From Algoriphagus sp. (GTDB taxonomy: Bacteria; Bacteroidota; Bacteroidia; Cytophagales; Cyclobacteriaceae), in the NCBI GenBank assembly GCA_018336015.1, contig JAGXQZ010000049.1, forward strand, positions 62,001-126,000: a stretch of DNA of 64,000 bases, given 5' to 3'. Below the pieces are notes generated by a model. It was given only the letters and a program-made list of their open reading frames with translations, made no database searches and was not told where the DNA came from. Positions 51,356-59,941 of the stretch are shown one piece after another; within the stretch, counting starts at the first letter, position 1, and each line of letters starts with the position of its first letter. The translations under genes were made by a program, and so were the position numbers.

Positions 51356-53086
51356 ATGAGTTCTATCGACCCTGCAATCTTAAGCAAAGCCCAAAGTTGG
51401 CTAGATGGCAATGTGGACAGCGAAACCAAAGCGTCCATTCAAAAACTAATCAAGGAAAACCCTACGGAATTGGTTGATTCCTTTTATCAGGACTTGGAGT
51501 TTGGCACAGGCGGACTTCGCGGATTGATGGGGGTTGGCACCAATCGGATGAATGTCTACACAGTAGGCATGGCTACTCAAGGCTTGGCCAATTATTTATT
51601 GCAATGCTTTCCCGGAGAAGTCATCAAAGTGGCTATCACCCACGACTCACGGATCAACAATACGCTTTTCGCAAAAACCACTGCCGATGTATTGACTGCA
51701 AACGGTATACAAGTGATGTATTTCAGAGAGATGCGGCCTACTCCCATGCTTTCTTTCGCGGTAAGGCATTTTGGTTGCAAATCCGGCGTAATGATTACCG
51801 CTTCACACAATCCTAAAGAATATAACGGTTACAAAGCCTATTGGGAAGACGGTGCACAAGTAGTGGCCCCTCACGATAACAACATCATCAAGGAAGTCCA
51901 AAAAATCACCTCCTTTGACCTCGTCAACTGGAATAAAAATGATGACCTGATCCATTACATCGAAGAGGACTTTGATGCCATCTATATGGAAAAGGTAAAA
52001 GGACTGAGCTTGGCAAAAGCTGAAATCCAAGCTCAAAAATCCATGCCGATTGTTTTCTCACCTATTCATGGCGCCTCCGGCAAAATGGTTCCTGCCGCAT
52101 TAAGGGCTTTTGGTTTTGAAAATATCCACGTGGTGAAAGAGCAAATTGAACCGGATGGCACTTTCCCTACAGTCATTTATCCAAACCCCGAGGAAGCAGA
52201 AGCTTTGACGCTATCGATCGAATTAGGAAAAAAAGTAGGCGCTGAGTTGGTACTCGCCTGCGATCCGGACGGAGACCGCTATGCAGCTGTGGTACCCAAT
52301 GAAAAGGGAGAATTTGAACTCCTCAATGGTAACCAAACCGGTACTCTCCTGTCCTATTACTTGCTCTCTCGTTGGAAGGAAGCCGGCAAATTGGACGGTA
52401 AACAGTTTATGGTAAATACCATTGTGACCACTGAATTGATCAATGAGATTGCAGCTGGTTTTGGCGTGAAATGCTTCAATGTATTGACAGGGTTTAAAAA
52501 CATTGCAGCCATCATCCGTGATTTGGAAGGAAAAGAAACCTACATCGGGGGTGGTGAAGAATCTTATGGCTATCTCGTGGGAGATTTTGTGAGAGACAAA
52601 GATGGGGTCAGCGCCTGCGCAATGGTTGCAGAAGTCATCGCCTACTACAAAACTCAAGGGAAAAACGTGTTTCAGGTATTGGCAGAGATTTACAGCCAAT
52701 TTGGTTTTTACAAAGAGTCACTTATTTCCGTGACCAAAAAAGGAAAAGACGGAGCCGAGCAAATTCAGAAGCTGATGGCAGACTTCAGAACCAATCCTCC
52801 CAAAGAAATGAATGGCTCGGCGGTGGTGAAAATCGTGGATGTAAAAAACTCTACTGTAACACACGTCCAAACTGGTCAAGTAGAAAAATTGGATATGGAC
52901 AAATCCAATGTGATGCAGTTTTACTTGGCTGATGGAAGCAAAATATCCGCAAGACCATCAGGTACCGAGCCAAAAATCAAATACTATTTCTCCGTGAATA
53001 CACCGATTACCGACCCGAAAGCGTATCGAGAGGTTGAGGCCAAATTGGTAGAAAAACTGGATGGTTTAAGAGCGTATTTTAGCTAA
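51356..53086 (+). CDS. Phosphohexose mutase (phosphoglucomutase/phosphomannomutase)
   Basis: An alpha-D-phosphohexomutase of 576 residues. Phosphoserine loop MITASHNPKEYNGYK with Ser150, metal loop DPDGDR (Asp303, Asp305, Asp307), sugar loop GGGEESYGYLVG and phosphate loop ARPSGTEPKIKYYFSV. The N-terminal FGTGGLRGLMGVGTNRMN is typical of the long PGM2/PMM-type form. It interconverts glucose-1-P and glucose-6-P or mannose analogues. A terminator hairpin follows. Confidence 0.93.
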   Translation: MSSIDPAILSKAQSWLDGNVDSETKASIQKLIKENPTELVDSFYQDLEFGTGGLRGLMGVGTNRMNVYTVGMATQGLANYLLQCFPGEVIKVAITHDSRINNTLFAKTTADVLTANGIQVMYFREMRPTPMLSFAVRHFGCKSGVMITASHNPKEYNGYKAYWEDGAQVVAPHDNNIIKEVQKITSFDLVNWNKNDDLIHYIEEDFDAIYMEKVKGLSLAKAEIQAQKSMPIVFSPIHGASGKMVPAALRAFGFENIHVVKEQIEPDGTFPTVIYPNPEEAEALTLSIELGKKVGAELVLACDPDGDRYAAVVPNEKGEFELLNGNQTGTLLSYYLLSRWKEAGKLDGKQFMVNTIVTTELINEIAAGFGVKCFNVLTGFKNIAAIIRDLEGKETYIGGGEESYGYLVGDFVRDKDGVSACAMVAEVIAYYKTQGKNVFQVLAEIYSQFGFYKESLISVTKKGKDGAEQIQKLMADFRTNPPKEMNGSAVVKIVDVKNSTVTHVQTGQVEKLDMDKSNVMQFYLADGSKISARPSGTEPKIKYYFSVNTPITDPKAYREVEAKLVEKLDGLRAYFS

Positions 53087-53106
53087 ACTGAACCTTATTC
53101 AAATGG

Positions 53107-53135
53107 AAAAGCACCGGAGTGATTCGGTGCTTTTT
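53107..53135 (+). terminator. Terminator of the phosphomutase gene
   Basis: AAAAGCACCG and CGGTGCTTTT form a 10-bp stem with an 8-nt loop and a T-run. Confidence 0.87.
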
Positions 53136-53162
53136 CATTAGTATTCCATGACATAGTTCAAC

Positions 53163-54107
53163 TCATTCTTTCCCCAAATGGATCAATGCATCTCCCACAT
53201 TGATCACCGGATTATTGTTTACTCCGATCACATGTCCATTGGTCGTTGCTTTTACGGGTACGATCACTTGTCCATAAGGATCAGAAATATGCGCTAGCAA
53301 TTCTCCTTTTCTCACAAAGTCTCCCAGCTTGACCAAGCAGGAAAATATCCCGGAAGCTTTGGCTCGGGTCCATTCACTTTCCTTAAGAATAATTGTTGAC
53401 TGTGGAAGTTGTGGTGAATTGATCATTTCCAGGTGATGAAGCAGCCGTTTGGTTCCAGAAATTCCTTCTTCAATGGAATAATTATCCAATCGCATCGACT
53501 CACCACCTTCATAGACCAAGAGGTGTTTCCGACTTTTATAGGCTGTTTTCCGAAATGATTTTTCGATATGCTTGGAGTGGACTACATAGTGAGTTCCAAA
53601 TGCCTTAGCAAGCTCCAAACCCACTTTATCCTTGAAATCCACCCGGATTTGTGGATGATTGGAAAGCATCCTTCCTCCTGTATGAAAGTCAATTCCAAAA
53701 TCAATCAATGGGATCACTTCTTCGCTCAATATAAATGCGATCCTCGATGCCAAGGATCCCTTTTTACTACCCGGAAAACTTCGATTCAAGTCCCTACCAT
53801 CCGGAAAAGTCCTACTATTGGAAAGAAAACCATAGATGTTGACTAAGGGAATAATGATCAGTGTCCCACGCTTCAACTCTAAATTATCATCGAATTCTTG
53901 CAGGAGCTTTTTCGCTGTGACTACCCCGTTGATTTCGTCCCCATGCACCCCCCCGCTGATCAATACGACAGGACCTTCATTTTTAGAAGATCTAATAAAA
54001 ATCGGGAGATCAATTACCGTATGCGTGGGTAGTTTGGCAATAGGCAATTCAATATTAACTGATTGACCGGGTTTGACCCGAATACCGTTGATTTGGATTT
54101 CTTTCAT
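53163..54107 (-). CDS. Succinylglutamate desuccinylase/aspartoacylase-like deacylase
   Basis: M14-type zinc amidohydrolase of the AstE/ASPA group, 314 residues. Zinc ligands are His55 and Glu58 (SGGVHGDEINGVV) and His142 (GIDFHTGGRML), with RDLNRSFPG as substrate loop. The C-terminal 80 residues form a beta-rich hammerhead-like domain (VRKGELLAHISDPYGQVIVPVKATTNGHVIG). It deacylates an N-acyl amino acid or cleaves an amide. Divergent from murB: the starts lie 79 bp apart. Confidence 0.9.
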   Translation of the reverse strand: MKEIQINGIRVKPGQSVNIELPIAKLPTHTVIDLPIFIRSSKNEGPVVLISGGVHGDEINGVVTAKKLLQEFDDNLELKRGTLIIIPLVNIYGFLSNSRTFPDGRDLNRSFPGSKKGSLASRIAFILSEEVIPLIDFGIDFHTGGRMLSNHPQIRVDFKDKVGLELAKAFGTHYVVHSKHIEKSFRKTAYKSRKHLLVYEGGESMRLDNYSIEEGISGTKRLLHHLEMINSPQLPQSTIILKESEWTRAKASGIFSCLVKLGDFVRKGELLAHISDPYGQVIVPVKATTNGHVIGVNNNPVINVGDALIHLGKE

Positions 54108-54185
54108 GTACAGCGCTCAGAGATCAAATTATCCATTTCGCAATGGCATAAAATCTTGTTTATTTCGCAGGACAAGCCTTGGCCC

Positions 54186-55199
54186 ATGAAGATACAAGAA
54201 AACCTTTCGCTGAAACCCTTCAATACTTTTGGAATTGATAAAAAAGCACAATTCTTTACAGCAGCTCACACGATAAATGAGTTGAAAGAGGCGCTTATTT
54301 GGGCAAAAGAAAGAGATTTACCCATCTTTATTTTGGGAGGAGGAAGCAATATTCTCCTGACTAAAGACATCCTTGGATTGGTGATCAAGGTGGAACTGCA
54401 AGGAATTGAAGTCATCCACGAGGATGAAAATCAGGTGTTGGTAGAGGTCGGTGCCGGGGTAGTTTGGCACGAATGGGTGTTATACTCACTCGAAAAGAAT
54501 TGGGCAGGAATTGAAAACCTCTCTTTAATTCCAGGCACCGTGGGGGCCTCACCTATGCAGAATATCGGAGCTTACGGAGTTGAAATCAAGGATGTCTTTC
54601 ACAGTCTAAAGGCTTTAAATAGGAATACCCTAGCAATAGAAACCTTTGATGCGGTTGACTGCAAATTTGGATACAGAGAAAGCGTATTTAAGCACGAATC
54701 GAAGGATCAATACATCATCACCTCAGTTTGTTTTAAACTTTTAAAGATCCCTGAATTCCACGTAGAATATGGTGCTATCCAAGATGTTCTCAAAGAAAAA
54801 GGCGTTTCAGAATTAAGTATTAAGGCAGTAAGTGAAGCCGTAATTGCGATCCGTCAATCCAAACTACCTGATCCGAAGCAACTTGGAAATGCAGGTTCAT
54901 TCTTTAAGAATCCTACGATTCCAGTCAGCCAATTCGAAAATTTAAAAAACAAGTATCCTACTATTCCAGGATATATGGTACCGGAAGGCATCAAAATACC
55001 CGCTGGATGGCTTATCGAACAATCAGGTTGGAAAGGAAAGCGATTGGGTGAAGTAGGGGTTCATGCCAAGCAGGCATTGGTTTTAGTAAATTATGGGGAA
55101 GGTACAGGTGAGCAAATAAAAAACTTATCAGAGCAAGTCAGGGCTACCGTAAGGGATCAATTCGGAATAGAGTTAAACCCAGAAGTAAACTTCATTTAA
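54186..55199 (+). CDS. murB: UDP-N-acetylenolpyruvoylglucosamine reductase
   Basis: FAD-dependent reductase that makes UDP-MurNAc in peptidoglycan synthesis. The start at the ATG 54186 gives 337 residues beginning MKIQENLSLKPFNTFGIDKKA, the normal MurB opening; the longer frame to 54063 overlaps the divergent gene. FAD motifs are ILGGGSNILLT and LIPGTVGASPMQNIGAYGVEI. Later blocks are FGYRESVFK, GNAGSFFKNP, GWLIEQSGWKGKRLG and the terminal RDQFGIELNPEVNFI. It ends convergently with dCMP deaminase, 4-bp overlap. Confidence 0.96.
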   Translation: MKIQENLSLKPFNTFGIDKKAQFFTAAHTINELKEALIWAKERDLPIFILGGGSNILLTKDILGLVIKVELQGIEVIHEDENQVLVEVGAGVVWHEWVLYSLEKNWAGIENLSLIPGTVGASPMQNIGAYGVEIKDVFHSLKALNRNTLAIETFDAVDCKFGYRESVFKHESKDQYIITSVCFKLLKIPEFHVEYGAIQDVLKEKGVSELSIKAVSEAVIAIRQSKLPDPKQLGNAGSFFKNPTIPVSQFENLKNKYPTIPGYMVPEGIKIPAGWLIEQSGWKGKRLGEVGVHAKQALVLVNYGEGTGEQIKNLSEQVRATVRDQFGIELNPEVNFI

Positions 55200-55678
55200 A
55201 TAAGTGGGTCTATCACTTCCAAGTTTTTGGAATATCGATCTACGGTAACCCCAAATTTTTTCAAAAAATCTACTCCCTCATCTGATCCTATTCCTTTGTA
55301 CTCAGCATAGGAAAACAGGTAAACTACCTTTGAAATTCCCATTGAAAAGATAATTCTGGCACAAGCTAAGCATGGAGCAAGGGTAACATATAGTGTAGAA
55401 CCTTCCACAGCAGTATTGTTTTTTACGGCATACAAGATCGCGTTCTGCTCTGCATGCAGGGCTAAAGAACAACTCCCTTTGGAATCACGGGCACAGCCAT
55501 GTTCGGGAAACTCTACATCACAGTTGTGCGTGCCTGCGGGAGGTCCATTATACCCTATCGAGATGATCCTGGTGTCTTTAGTCAAAACGGCTCCTACGTG
55601 CTTTTTAATACAATGGGAACGCTTGGCAAGATTAACCGCCAATTCCATAAAAATATCGTCAAAATCAGGTCTACTCAT
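55196..55678 (-). CDS. Deoxycytidylate (dCMP) deaminase
   Basis: Zinc-dependent dCMP deaminase (ComEB-like), 160 residues, which converts dCMP to dUMP for dTMP synthesis. Zinc ligands are His75 (catalytic Glu77) in LHAEQNAI, and Cys103 and Cys106 in APCLACAR. GYNGPPAGTHNC is the usual substrate loop. The stop overlaps the end of murB by 4 bp. The 137 bp upstream hold no gene. Confidence 0.93.
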   Translation of the reverse strand: MSRPDFDDIFMELAVNLAKRSHCIKKHVGAVLTKDTRIISIGYNGPPAGTHNCDVEFPEHGCARDSKGSCSLALHAEQNAILYAVKNNTAVEGSTLYVTLAPCLACARIIFSMGISKVVYLFSYAEYKGIGSDEGVDFLKKFGVTVDRYSKNLEVIDPLI

Positions 55679-55815
55679 CAGGAAGTTTTTTTCAAAAGTA
55701 AGAATCTCAAAACTAGACTGGAAGTCATATTGACTAAACTGGTTTGTTTTTTCGTTAAGAAAGAAAAATTAACTTCAAACTGTTCAAAACATTTGAACCC
55801 AAATTACATTTTCCC

Positions 55816-56394
55816 ATGAAGATGAACTTAAGACTTCCTATATGCTTGGTTGCGGGATTAATACTGTTTTCATGCAGTTCTATAGAAGTTTTCAAAGAGA
55901 ATACCGAGATCCCGATTCGCAAAAGTTACAAAAGCTTTGTGATCGTCAATAAAGAATTGGGAATGCAGGGATTTTCAGATCAAAAAATCGATGAAATGAT
56001 CAAGTCAGAACTTCAAACCCAACTGGAGTTAGCTGGAATGATTTACGACCCTAAGCAGCCCGATTTGGTAATTCGGTACCATTCGAATGAAGATCCAAGA
56101 CAAAAGGAGATAGTGAATAACATGAATCCCTATCCATTTTGGGGCTATCGAATCTACGATCCTTGGTTTTTCAATCCCTATAATTTCAACAATCGCCCAA
56201 GAGTAAGTACCTCAAACTATGAACTGCTTCAGGTCATTCTTGATTTTCTTGATCCTGTTCAGGATAAGTATTTGATGACCCTTACAGCAGTGACAGAAGT
56301 CACTAATCCCAAGTCCAAACCAAAACTTGCCCTAAAATCCTTAAAAAGTGCAACAGAAACATTTGTAAATCTCAATCATCCCACCCAAAATTAA
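55816..56394 (+). CDS. DUF4136 lipoprotein
   Basis: A 192-residue lipoprotein (lipobox LFSC) of the DUF4136 type, with the strand KSFVIVNKELGMQGFSDQKIDEMIKSELQTQLELAGM, the PDLVIRYH strand and a C-terminal half with LLQVILDFLDPVQDKYLMTLTA. The family is found in envelopes of many bacteria, without known function. The stop is 2 bp before the start of the Mpo1-like gene, so the two are co-transcribed. Confidence 0.85.
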   Translation: MKMNLRLPICLVAGLILFSCSSIEVFKENTEIPIRKSYKSFVIVNKELGMQGFSDQKIDEMIKSELQTQLELAGMIYDPKQPDLVIRYHSNEDPRQKEIVNNMNPYPFWGYRIYDPWFFNPYNFNNRPRVSTSNYELLQVILDFLDPVQDKYLMTLTAVTEVTNPKSKPKLALKSLKSATETFVNLNHPTQN

Positions 56395-56396
56395 TC

Positions 56397-56711
56397 ATGG
56401 AAAAAAGATACACCTCCATTCAAGAATTTTATCCTTATTACCTATCAGAACACCAAAACCCTATTTCGAGAATCCTTCATTTTGTCGGAACCGGATTGGT
56501 AATTGCCATTGTAATTATCTCCCTGATTGTCAATAAGTATTACTGGATTTCAAGCATTCCTTTGGTAGGTTATGGATTTGCATGGGTGGGTCATTTCTTT
56601 TTTGAGAAGAACAAACCTGCTACATTCAAATACCCTCTGTATAGCCTGGGTTCAGATTTCATATTATTCTTTGATCTATTGACCGGAAAGCAGCGATTCA
56701 ACCCCAAATGA
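56397..56711 (+). CDS. Mpo1-like (DUF962) membrane protein
   Basis: A 104-residue protein with the DUF962 pattern: EFYPYYLSEHQNPISRILHFVGTGLVI, where the N-terminal Y..EH.NP.sR..H motif supplies His residues, two membrane helices, and WVGHFFFEKNKPATFKYP. In yeast Mpo1 is an Fe-dependent dioxygenase of fatty-acid alpha-oxidation; a similar role here is inferred. Coupled to the DUF4136 gene. Confidence 0.88.
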   Translation: MEKRYTSIQEFYPYYLSEHQNPISRILHFVGTGLVIAIVIISLIVNKYYWISSIPLVGYGFAWVGHFFFEKNKPATFKYPLYSLGSDFILFFDLLTGKQRFNPK

Positions 56712-56822
56712 CCTTCTTCTTGAAATTTTACAATTTTTAATCAAAACTATTTGCTTTTTAAGATTTAGGCCTTACTTTTGTATAGGTTATAATGTATTTC
56801 AGTAGCACATATTTGCACTTTG

Positions 56823-57179
56823 ATGTTAACAATTGTTCTTATAGACGACGATCCAATCAGTACTTTCGTAACTGAAAAACTGATTTCAAAAAACGTAAAG
56901 GAGCCGTGCGAGTTCTATAAGTATCAAAGTGCAAAACGAGCACTTGAAGAAATTCAGTCAATCAAGCCCCACTATTTATTTTTAGATTTGAATATGCCTG
57001 AAATGACAGGATGGGATTTTTTGGACAGGTTTAACCCTAATCACGAAGAAGCACAAATTTACATCTTGAGTAGTTCGGTAGATGAAAGAGATATCACAAA
57101 GGCCAGTCAATACGCTATCGTCAAAGACTACTTATCAAAGCCTTTGATAAAAAAATACATCAAAAATATCTTCAACTGA
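56823..57179 (+). CDS. Single-domain response regulator (receiver only)
   Basis: A 118-residue receiver domain without output domain. Acidic pocket DDD (8-10), phospho-acceptor Asp55 in LFLDLNMPEM, YILSSSVDERD and the switch Lys in YLSKPL. The ATG at 56823 is preferred to the TTG before it. It would act as a CheY-like or relay protein; partner kinases may include the orphan kinase at 43476 or the Hpt at 2175, which is speculative. Confidence 0.9.
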   Translation: MLTIVLIDDDPISTFVTEKLISKNVKEPCEFYKYQSAKRALEEIQSIKPHYLFLDLNMPEMTGWDFLDRFNPNHEEAQIYILSSSVDERDITKASQYAIVKDYLSKPLIKKYIKNIFN

Positions 57180-57203
57180 TCTAAAAAAGGTCAGTTTTTT
57201 TTT
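57174..57203 (+). terminator. Terminator of the receiver gene
   Basis: ACTGATC and GGTCAGT form a stem with one wobble pair and a loop TAAAAAA, then a T-run. Confidence 0.7.
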
Positions 57204-57257
57204 GTTTCAACAAAACCTAGGTTTCTGTATTTTGGTTATTTACAAAAAACCAGAGAA

Positions 57258-57743
57258 ATGGCTACACCTAATCCTGAATTGATCGCTGCCATCGAGCGGA
57301 CCATCTCTAACTTACAGTCAGGTGCATCTTACCAATGGGGACATATGGGTGCATGTAACTGTGGAAACCTAGCACAAGAATTAACCAAATTTTCCAAAGC
57401 AGAAATTCACCAATTTGCCATGCAGCGTCATGGAGACTGGAATGAACAACTGATTGACTATTGCCCGACCAGTGGATATCCCATGGATTTGATGGTGAAC
57501 AAAATGCTTGAATTTGGTTTGACAATTGACGATTTGAGCCACCTTGAGAGGCTTTCGGATCCAGCCATACTCTCTAGAATTGAAAAAGAAAAAAGAGATC
57601 AGTTAAACAAAAACCGAAGAGAAGATGTCATTTTTTATCTTCAAGTGTGGGCTAATCTGCTGAGAGAAAAGTGGCTAGGAGAACAAGATATTTTGGACGA
57701 AATTATTTCTGAAAAAAAATTAAAGTTACCTGCATTGGTGTAA
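57258..57743 (+). CDS. Conserved hypothetical protein (161 aa)
   Basis: No named family recognised. A soluble helical protein with an N-terminal HMGACNCGNLAQEL motif containing two Cys, CPTSGYPMDLMVNKMLEFGL in the middle and DVIFYLQVWANLLREKWLGEQ near the end. The conserved-looking Cys and His residues could bind metal. Upstream, TATTTTG at about 57221 may be the -7 box. It lies 58 bp before the hyperacidic small gene. Confidence 0.7.
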   Translation: MATPNPELIAAIERTISNLQSGASYQWGHMGACNCGNLAQELTKFSKAEIHQFAMQRHGDWNEQLIDYCPTSGYPMDLMVNKMLEFGLTIDDLSHLERLSDPAILSRIEKEKRDQLNKNRREDVIFYLQVWANLLREKWLGEQDILDEIISEKKLKLPALV

Positions 57744-57801
57744 ATGAATTTTTGCCTTATTTCGTACTATTCAATCATTAAAACCCCTTTAAACGACAGC
57801 T

Positions 57802-58002
57802 ATGGAGGATTTTGAAGAAGAATTCGATGAATTTGACGATCTCGAGGAAGAGGATGAATTTGAGGACGAGTTCGAAGATGAATATGATCTCGATGAGGAA
57901 AACGAATTAATTGACGACAATTTCGTGGACTTCGATGAAGAAGAGGAAGAAGACTTTGACGACTTCGAAGATGAAGAAGAATTTGACGATGATTTAGATT
58001 AA
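57802..58002 (+). CDS. Hyperacidic small protein (66 aa)
   Basis: Of its 66 residues, the large majority are Asp or Glu, with no Lys or Arg, and Phe or Leu recurs every three to five residues (MEDFEEEFDEFDDLEEEDEF at the start). Such chains are disordered and can bind basic proteins or nucleic-acid-binding surfaces, as do RNAP delta or histone-chaperone-like tails. No family recognised. The reading frame is free of stops and has an AT-rich leader upstream. Low complexity weakens the coding call. Confidence 0.6.
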   Translation: MEDFEEEFDEFDDLEEEDEFEDEFEDEYDLDEENELIDDNFVDFDEEEEEDFDDFEDEEEFDDDLD

Positions 58003-58030
58003 TCTGTGGATGTTCAACTCTTAATTAGTC

Positions 58031-58062
58031 TTTGCTATTTAGGATGATGGACATTATCTTCG
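58031..58062 (+). promoter_or_regulatory. Candidate promoter of the 48-aa membrane protein gene
   Basis: TTTG at 58031 and TATCTTCG at 58055 are separated by 20 bp, near the -33/-7 arrangement of Bacteroidota, 28 bp before the ATG at 58091. Confidence 0.45.
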
Positions 58063-58090
58063 TCCATTAATCTAAAAAACCTCATTTATC

Positions 58091-58237
58091 ATGATACTAC
58101 TAGATGTATTCAGTTCACCACTCATGTTTGGAGCACAATTGTTCCTATTGATTGTGTGTATTCTTGTTGGTCTTGGTGCTGGTCTATCTGCAGTAGATGC
58201 CAAAAACACCTTCAACAAAAAGAAAGCTGATCATTGA
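58091..58237 (+). CDS. Small membrane protein (48 aa)
   Basis: A 48-codon frame starting MILLDVFSSPLMFGAQLFLL and continuing IVCILVGLGAGLSAVDA, then a charged tail NTFNKKKADH. It has one long hydrophobic stretch, so it is a single-pass membrane peptide. A promoter-like pair upstream and a perfect terminator 20 bp after the stop frame it as a real monocistronic gene. It was too short for usual ORF cut-offs. No family known. Confidence 0.65.
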   Translation: MILLDVFSSPLMFGAQLFLLIVCILVGLGAGLSAVDAKNTFNKKKADH

Positions 58238-58256
58238 TCTTTAATTATAAAATTTT

Positions 58257-58284
58257 AAAAGGAGGCTATAGCCTCCTTTTTTTT
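58257..58284 (+). terminator. Terminator of the 48-aa gene
   Basis: GGAGGC and GCCTCC arms around TATA, with A-run before and nine T residues after. Confidence 0.9.
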
Positions 58285-58394
58285 TACCTAGGATACACTG
58301 AATACTTCTACCGCTTAATGAAATCGAACAATTCAGTTTGATTTCATTTCAAGTTCTCTAAATCACTGATTTTACTTCATTTAATCCACTAAAT

Positions 58395-58832
58395 ATGACT
58401 CCACAGAATTACAAAAATCACGCTCGATATTATCCTTTTCATCATTTCATCGTTACTCCTCTTACCTTAATTCTCCTAGGTTGGACGATAGCTCGTACAA
58501 ATTTCACCACATCGGAAAGTAGCGCTGAAAGTTTATACCAATTACTTATTGCTCTTATTTTGGCTCTGTTGCCATTATTGGCAAGAATTTATGCGCTAAA
58601 ACTCCAAAATCGGATGATCTTAAATGAGATGAGGATTCGCTATTTCCATCTGACGGGGAAACCTTTTTATGACAAGGAAAATCAATTGAAATTGGGTCAA
58701 ATCATTTCATTAAGGTTTGCAAGTGATGAGGAACTATTAGTATTAATGGAAAAATCAATCGAGAAAGGGCTTTCGCCAAAAGAAATCAAACTTCAAATCA
58801 AAAACTGGAAAGGTGATTACCGACGGGTGTAA
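58395..58832 (+). CDS. DUF6526 family membrane protein
   Basis: A 145-residue protein with two N-terminal membrane helices (FIVTPLTLILLGWTIA; LYQLLIALILALLPLLARIYAL) and a soluble C-terminus. The opening PQNYKNHARYYPFHHFI and RYFHLTGKPFY are the DUF6526 signature. No function known. Its 3' end overlaps the glycerate kinase gene by 16 bp on the opposite strand. Confidence 0.85.
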   Translation: MTPQNYKNHARYYPFHHFIVTPLTLILLGWTIARTNFTTSESSAESLYQLLIALILALLPLLARIYALKLQNRMILNEMRIRYFHLTGKPFYDKENQLKLGQIISLRFASDEELLVLMEKSIEKGLSPKEIKLQIKNWKGDYRRV

Positions 58833-59941
58833 TCATTGAAAAAACCCTCCTTTAATGAAGAATTTATAAGCCTTTGAAGATTTTCAGAGGCTTTCTTTTT
58901 CAACAAAAGGTCAGAAAAATCCAGATCAGGTAGTTTTAAAACCAGGTCAAATCCTGCATTCTCTGCCTCAGATCCGGAGGAGATCAATGCAATCTTTTTA
59001 CCTTTATATTTTGCCATCTGAAGAAGTTCATAACAGGCTTTCCCTTCGGAACTCTGATCATCATACCTACCCTCTCCTGTAATTATCCAGTCCGCTGATT
59101 CTATCTTTTCTTTCAACTTTACTTTTTCAAAAAAATAGTTGGCACCATATGCCAGCTTAGTTTCAAAAAAGAAATCAAGCCCTAAAGCGATTCCACCTGC
59201 AGCACCAAAACCCGATCGGTCTTCCCAAGGTTTCCCGGTTTTTTTAATCAGAAGATCAACCAGCCGTCGATGCTGTAATTCAAAATCAAGAAGTTCATCC
59301 TTGTCGAGCCCTTTTTGAGGACCAAAGACCCTAACAGCCCCCCTTTCTCCAAAGAAGGTGTTTTTCACATCACAAAGGCAGGTGAATTTTACTTTCGGTT
59401 TATTAATTGGTAGTTGGATAAACTTGGTTTTTGGGATCAAATCAGTTGAAAACATGGGCAATTCCCTTCCCTTTTGATCCAAAAAATGAAATCCCAATGC
59501 TCTTAAAATACCTGTTCCGAAATCAATTGTAGCACTCCCTCCTAAACCTAAAACAATCTCCTCAGCCCCTAGCAGCAGTGCTTGTTGAATGGCTAGTCCT
59601 GTTCCAAAGGTTGAAGCTGTTCGTGGCTCCTTTTGGAAGTCTTGCAATATTCCCAAACCGGAAAATGTAGAAACATCCAAATAGGAAACTTTGGATATTT
59701 CATCCCATCCAAAATGTCCTTGGATTGGTTGGCCAACTGCATTAAGGGACCAAACATTCACTTTTTCAAGTCCCAGATGATCTATCAATAATTCACACGT
59801 TCCATCTCCTCCGTCGGCAATAGGTAATAATTCAATTCCCGAATCCGGCAAAATTTCCCTAATTGATTTTTCAATCAAAATAGAGGCTTCACTTGCAGTC
59901 AAAGTCCCTTTGAATGCATTTGGAGAAACAAGGAACTTCAT
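58817..59941 (-). CDS. Glycerate kinase
   Basis: GarK/GlxK-type glycerate kinase, 374 residues, which phosphorylates glycerate for entry into glycolysis. Family blocks are LVSPNAFKGTLTASEA, LLPIADGGDGTCELL, LGLGGSATIDFGTGILRALG, the substrate loop GFGAAGGIALGLDFFF and ADWIITGEGRYDDQSSEGKA. Its ATG overlaps the stop of the AGCS symporter by 4 bp, so the pair forms an operon. Symporter plus kinase suggests linked use of an amino acid or small acid, which is inference. Confidence 0.93.
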   Translation of the reverse strand: MKFLVSPNAFKGTLTASEASILIEKSIREILPDSGIELLPIADGGDGTCELLIDHLGLEKVNVWSLNAVGQPIQGHFGWDEISKVSYLDVSTFSGLGILQDFQKEPRTASTFGTGLAIQQALLLGAEEIVLGLGGSATIDFGTGILRALGFHFLDQKGRELPMFSTDLIPKTKFIQLPINKPKVKFTCLCDVKNTFFGERGAVRVFGPQKGLDKDELLDFELQHRRLVDLLIKKTGKPWEDRSGFGAAGGIALGLDFFFETKLAYGANYFFEKVKLKEKIESADWIITGEGRYDDQSSEGKACYELLQMAKYKGKKIALISSGSEAENAGFDLVLKLPDLDFSDLLLKKKASENLQRLINSSLKEGFFNDYTRR

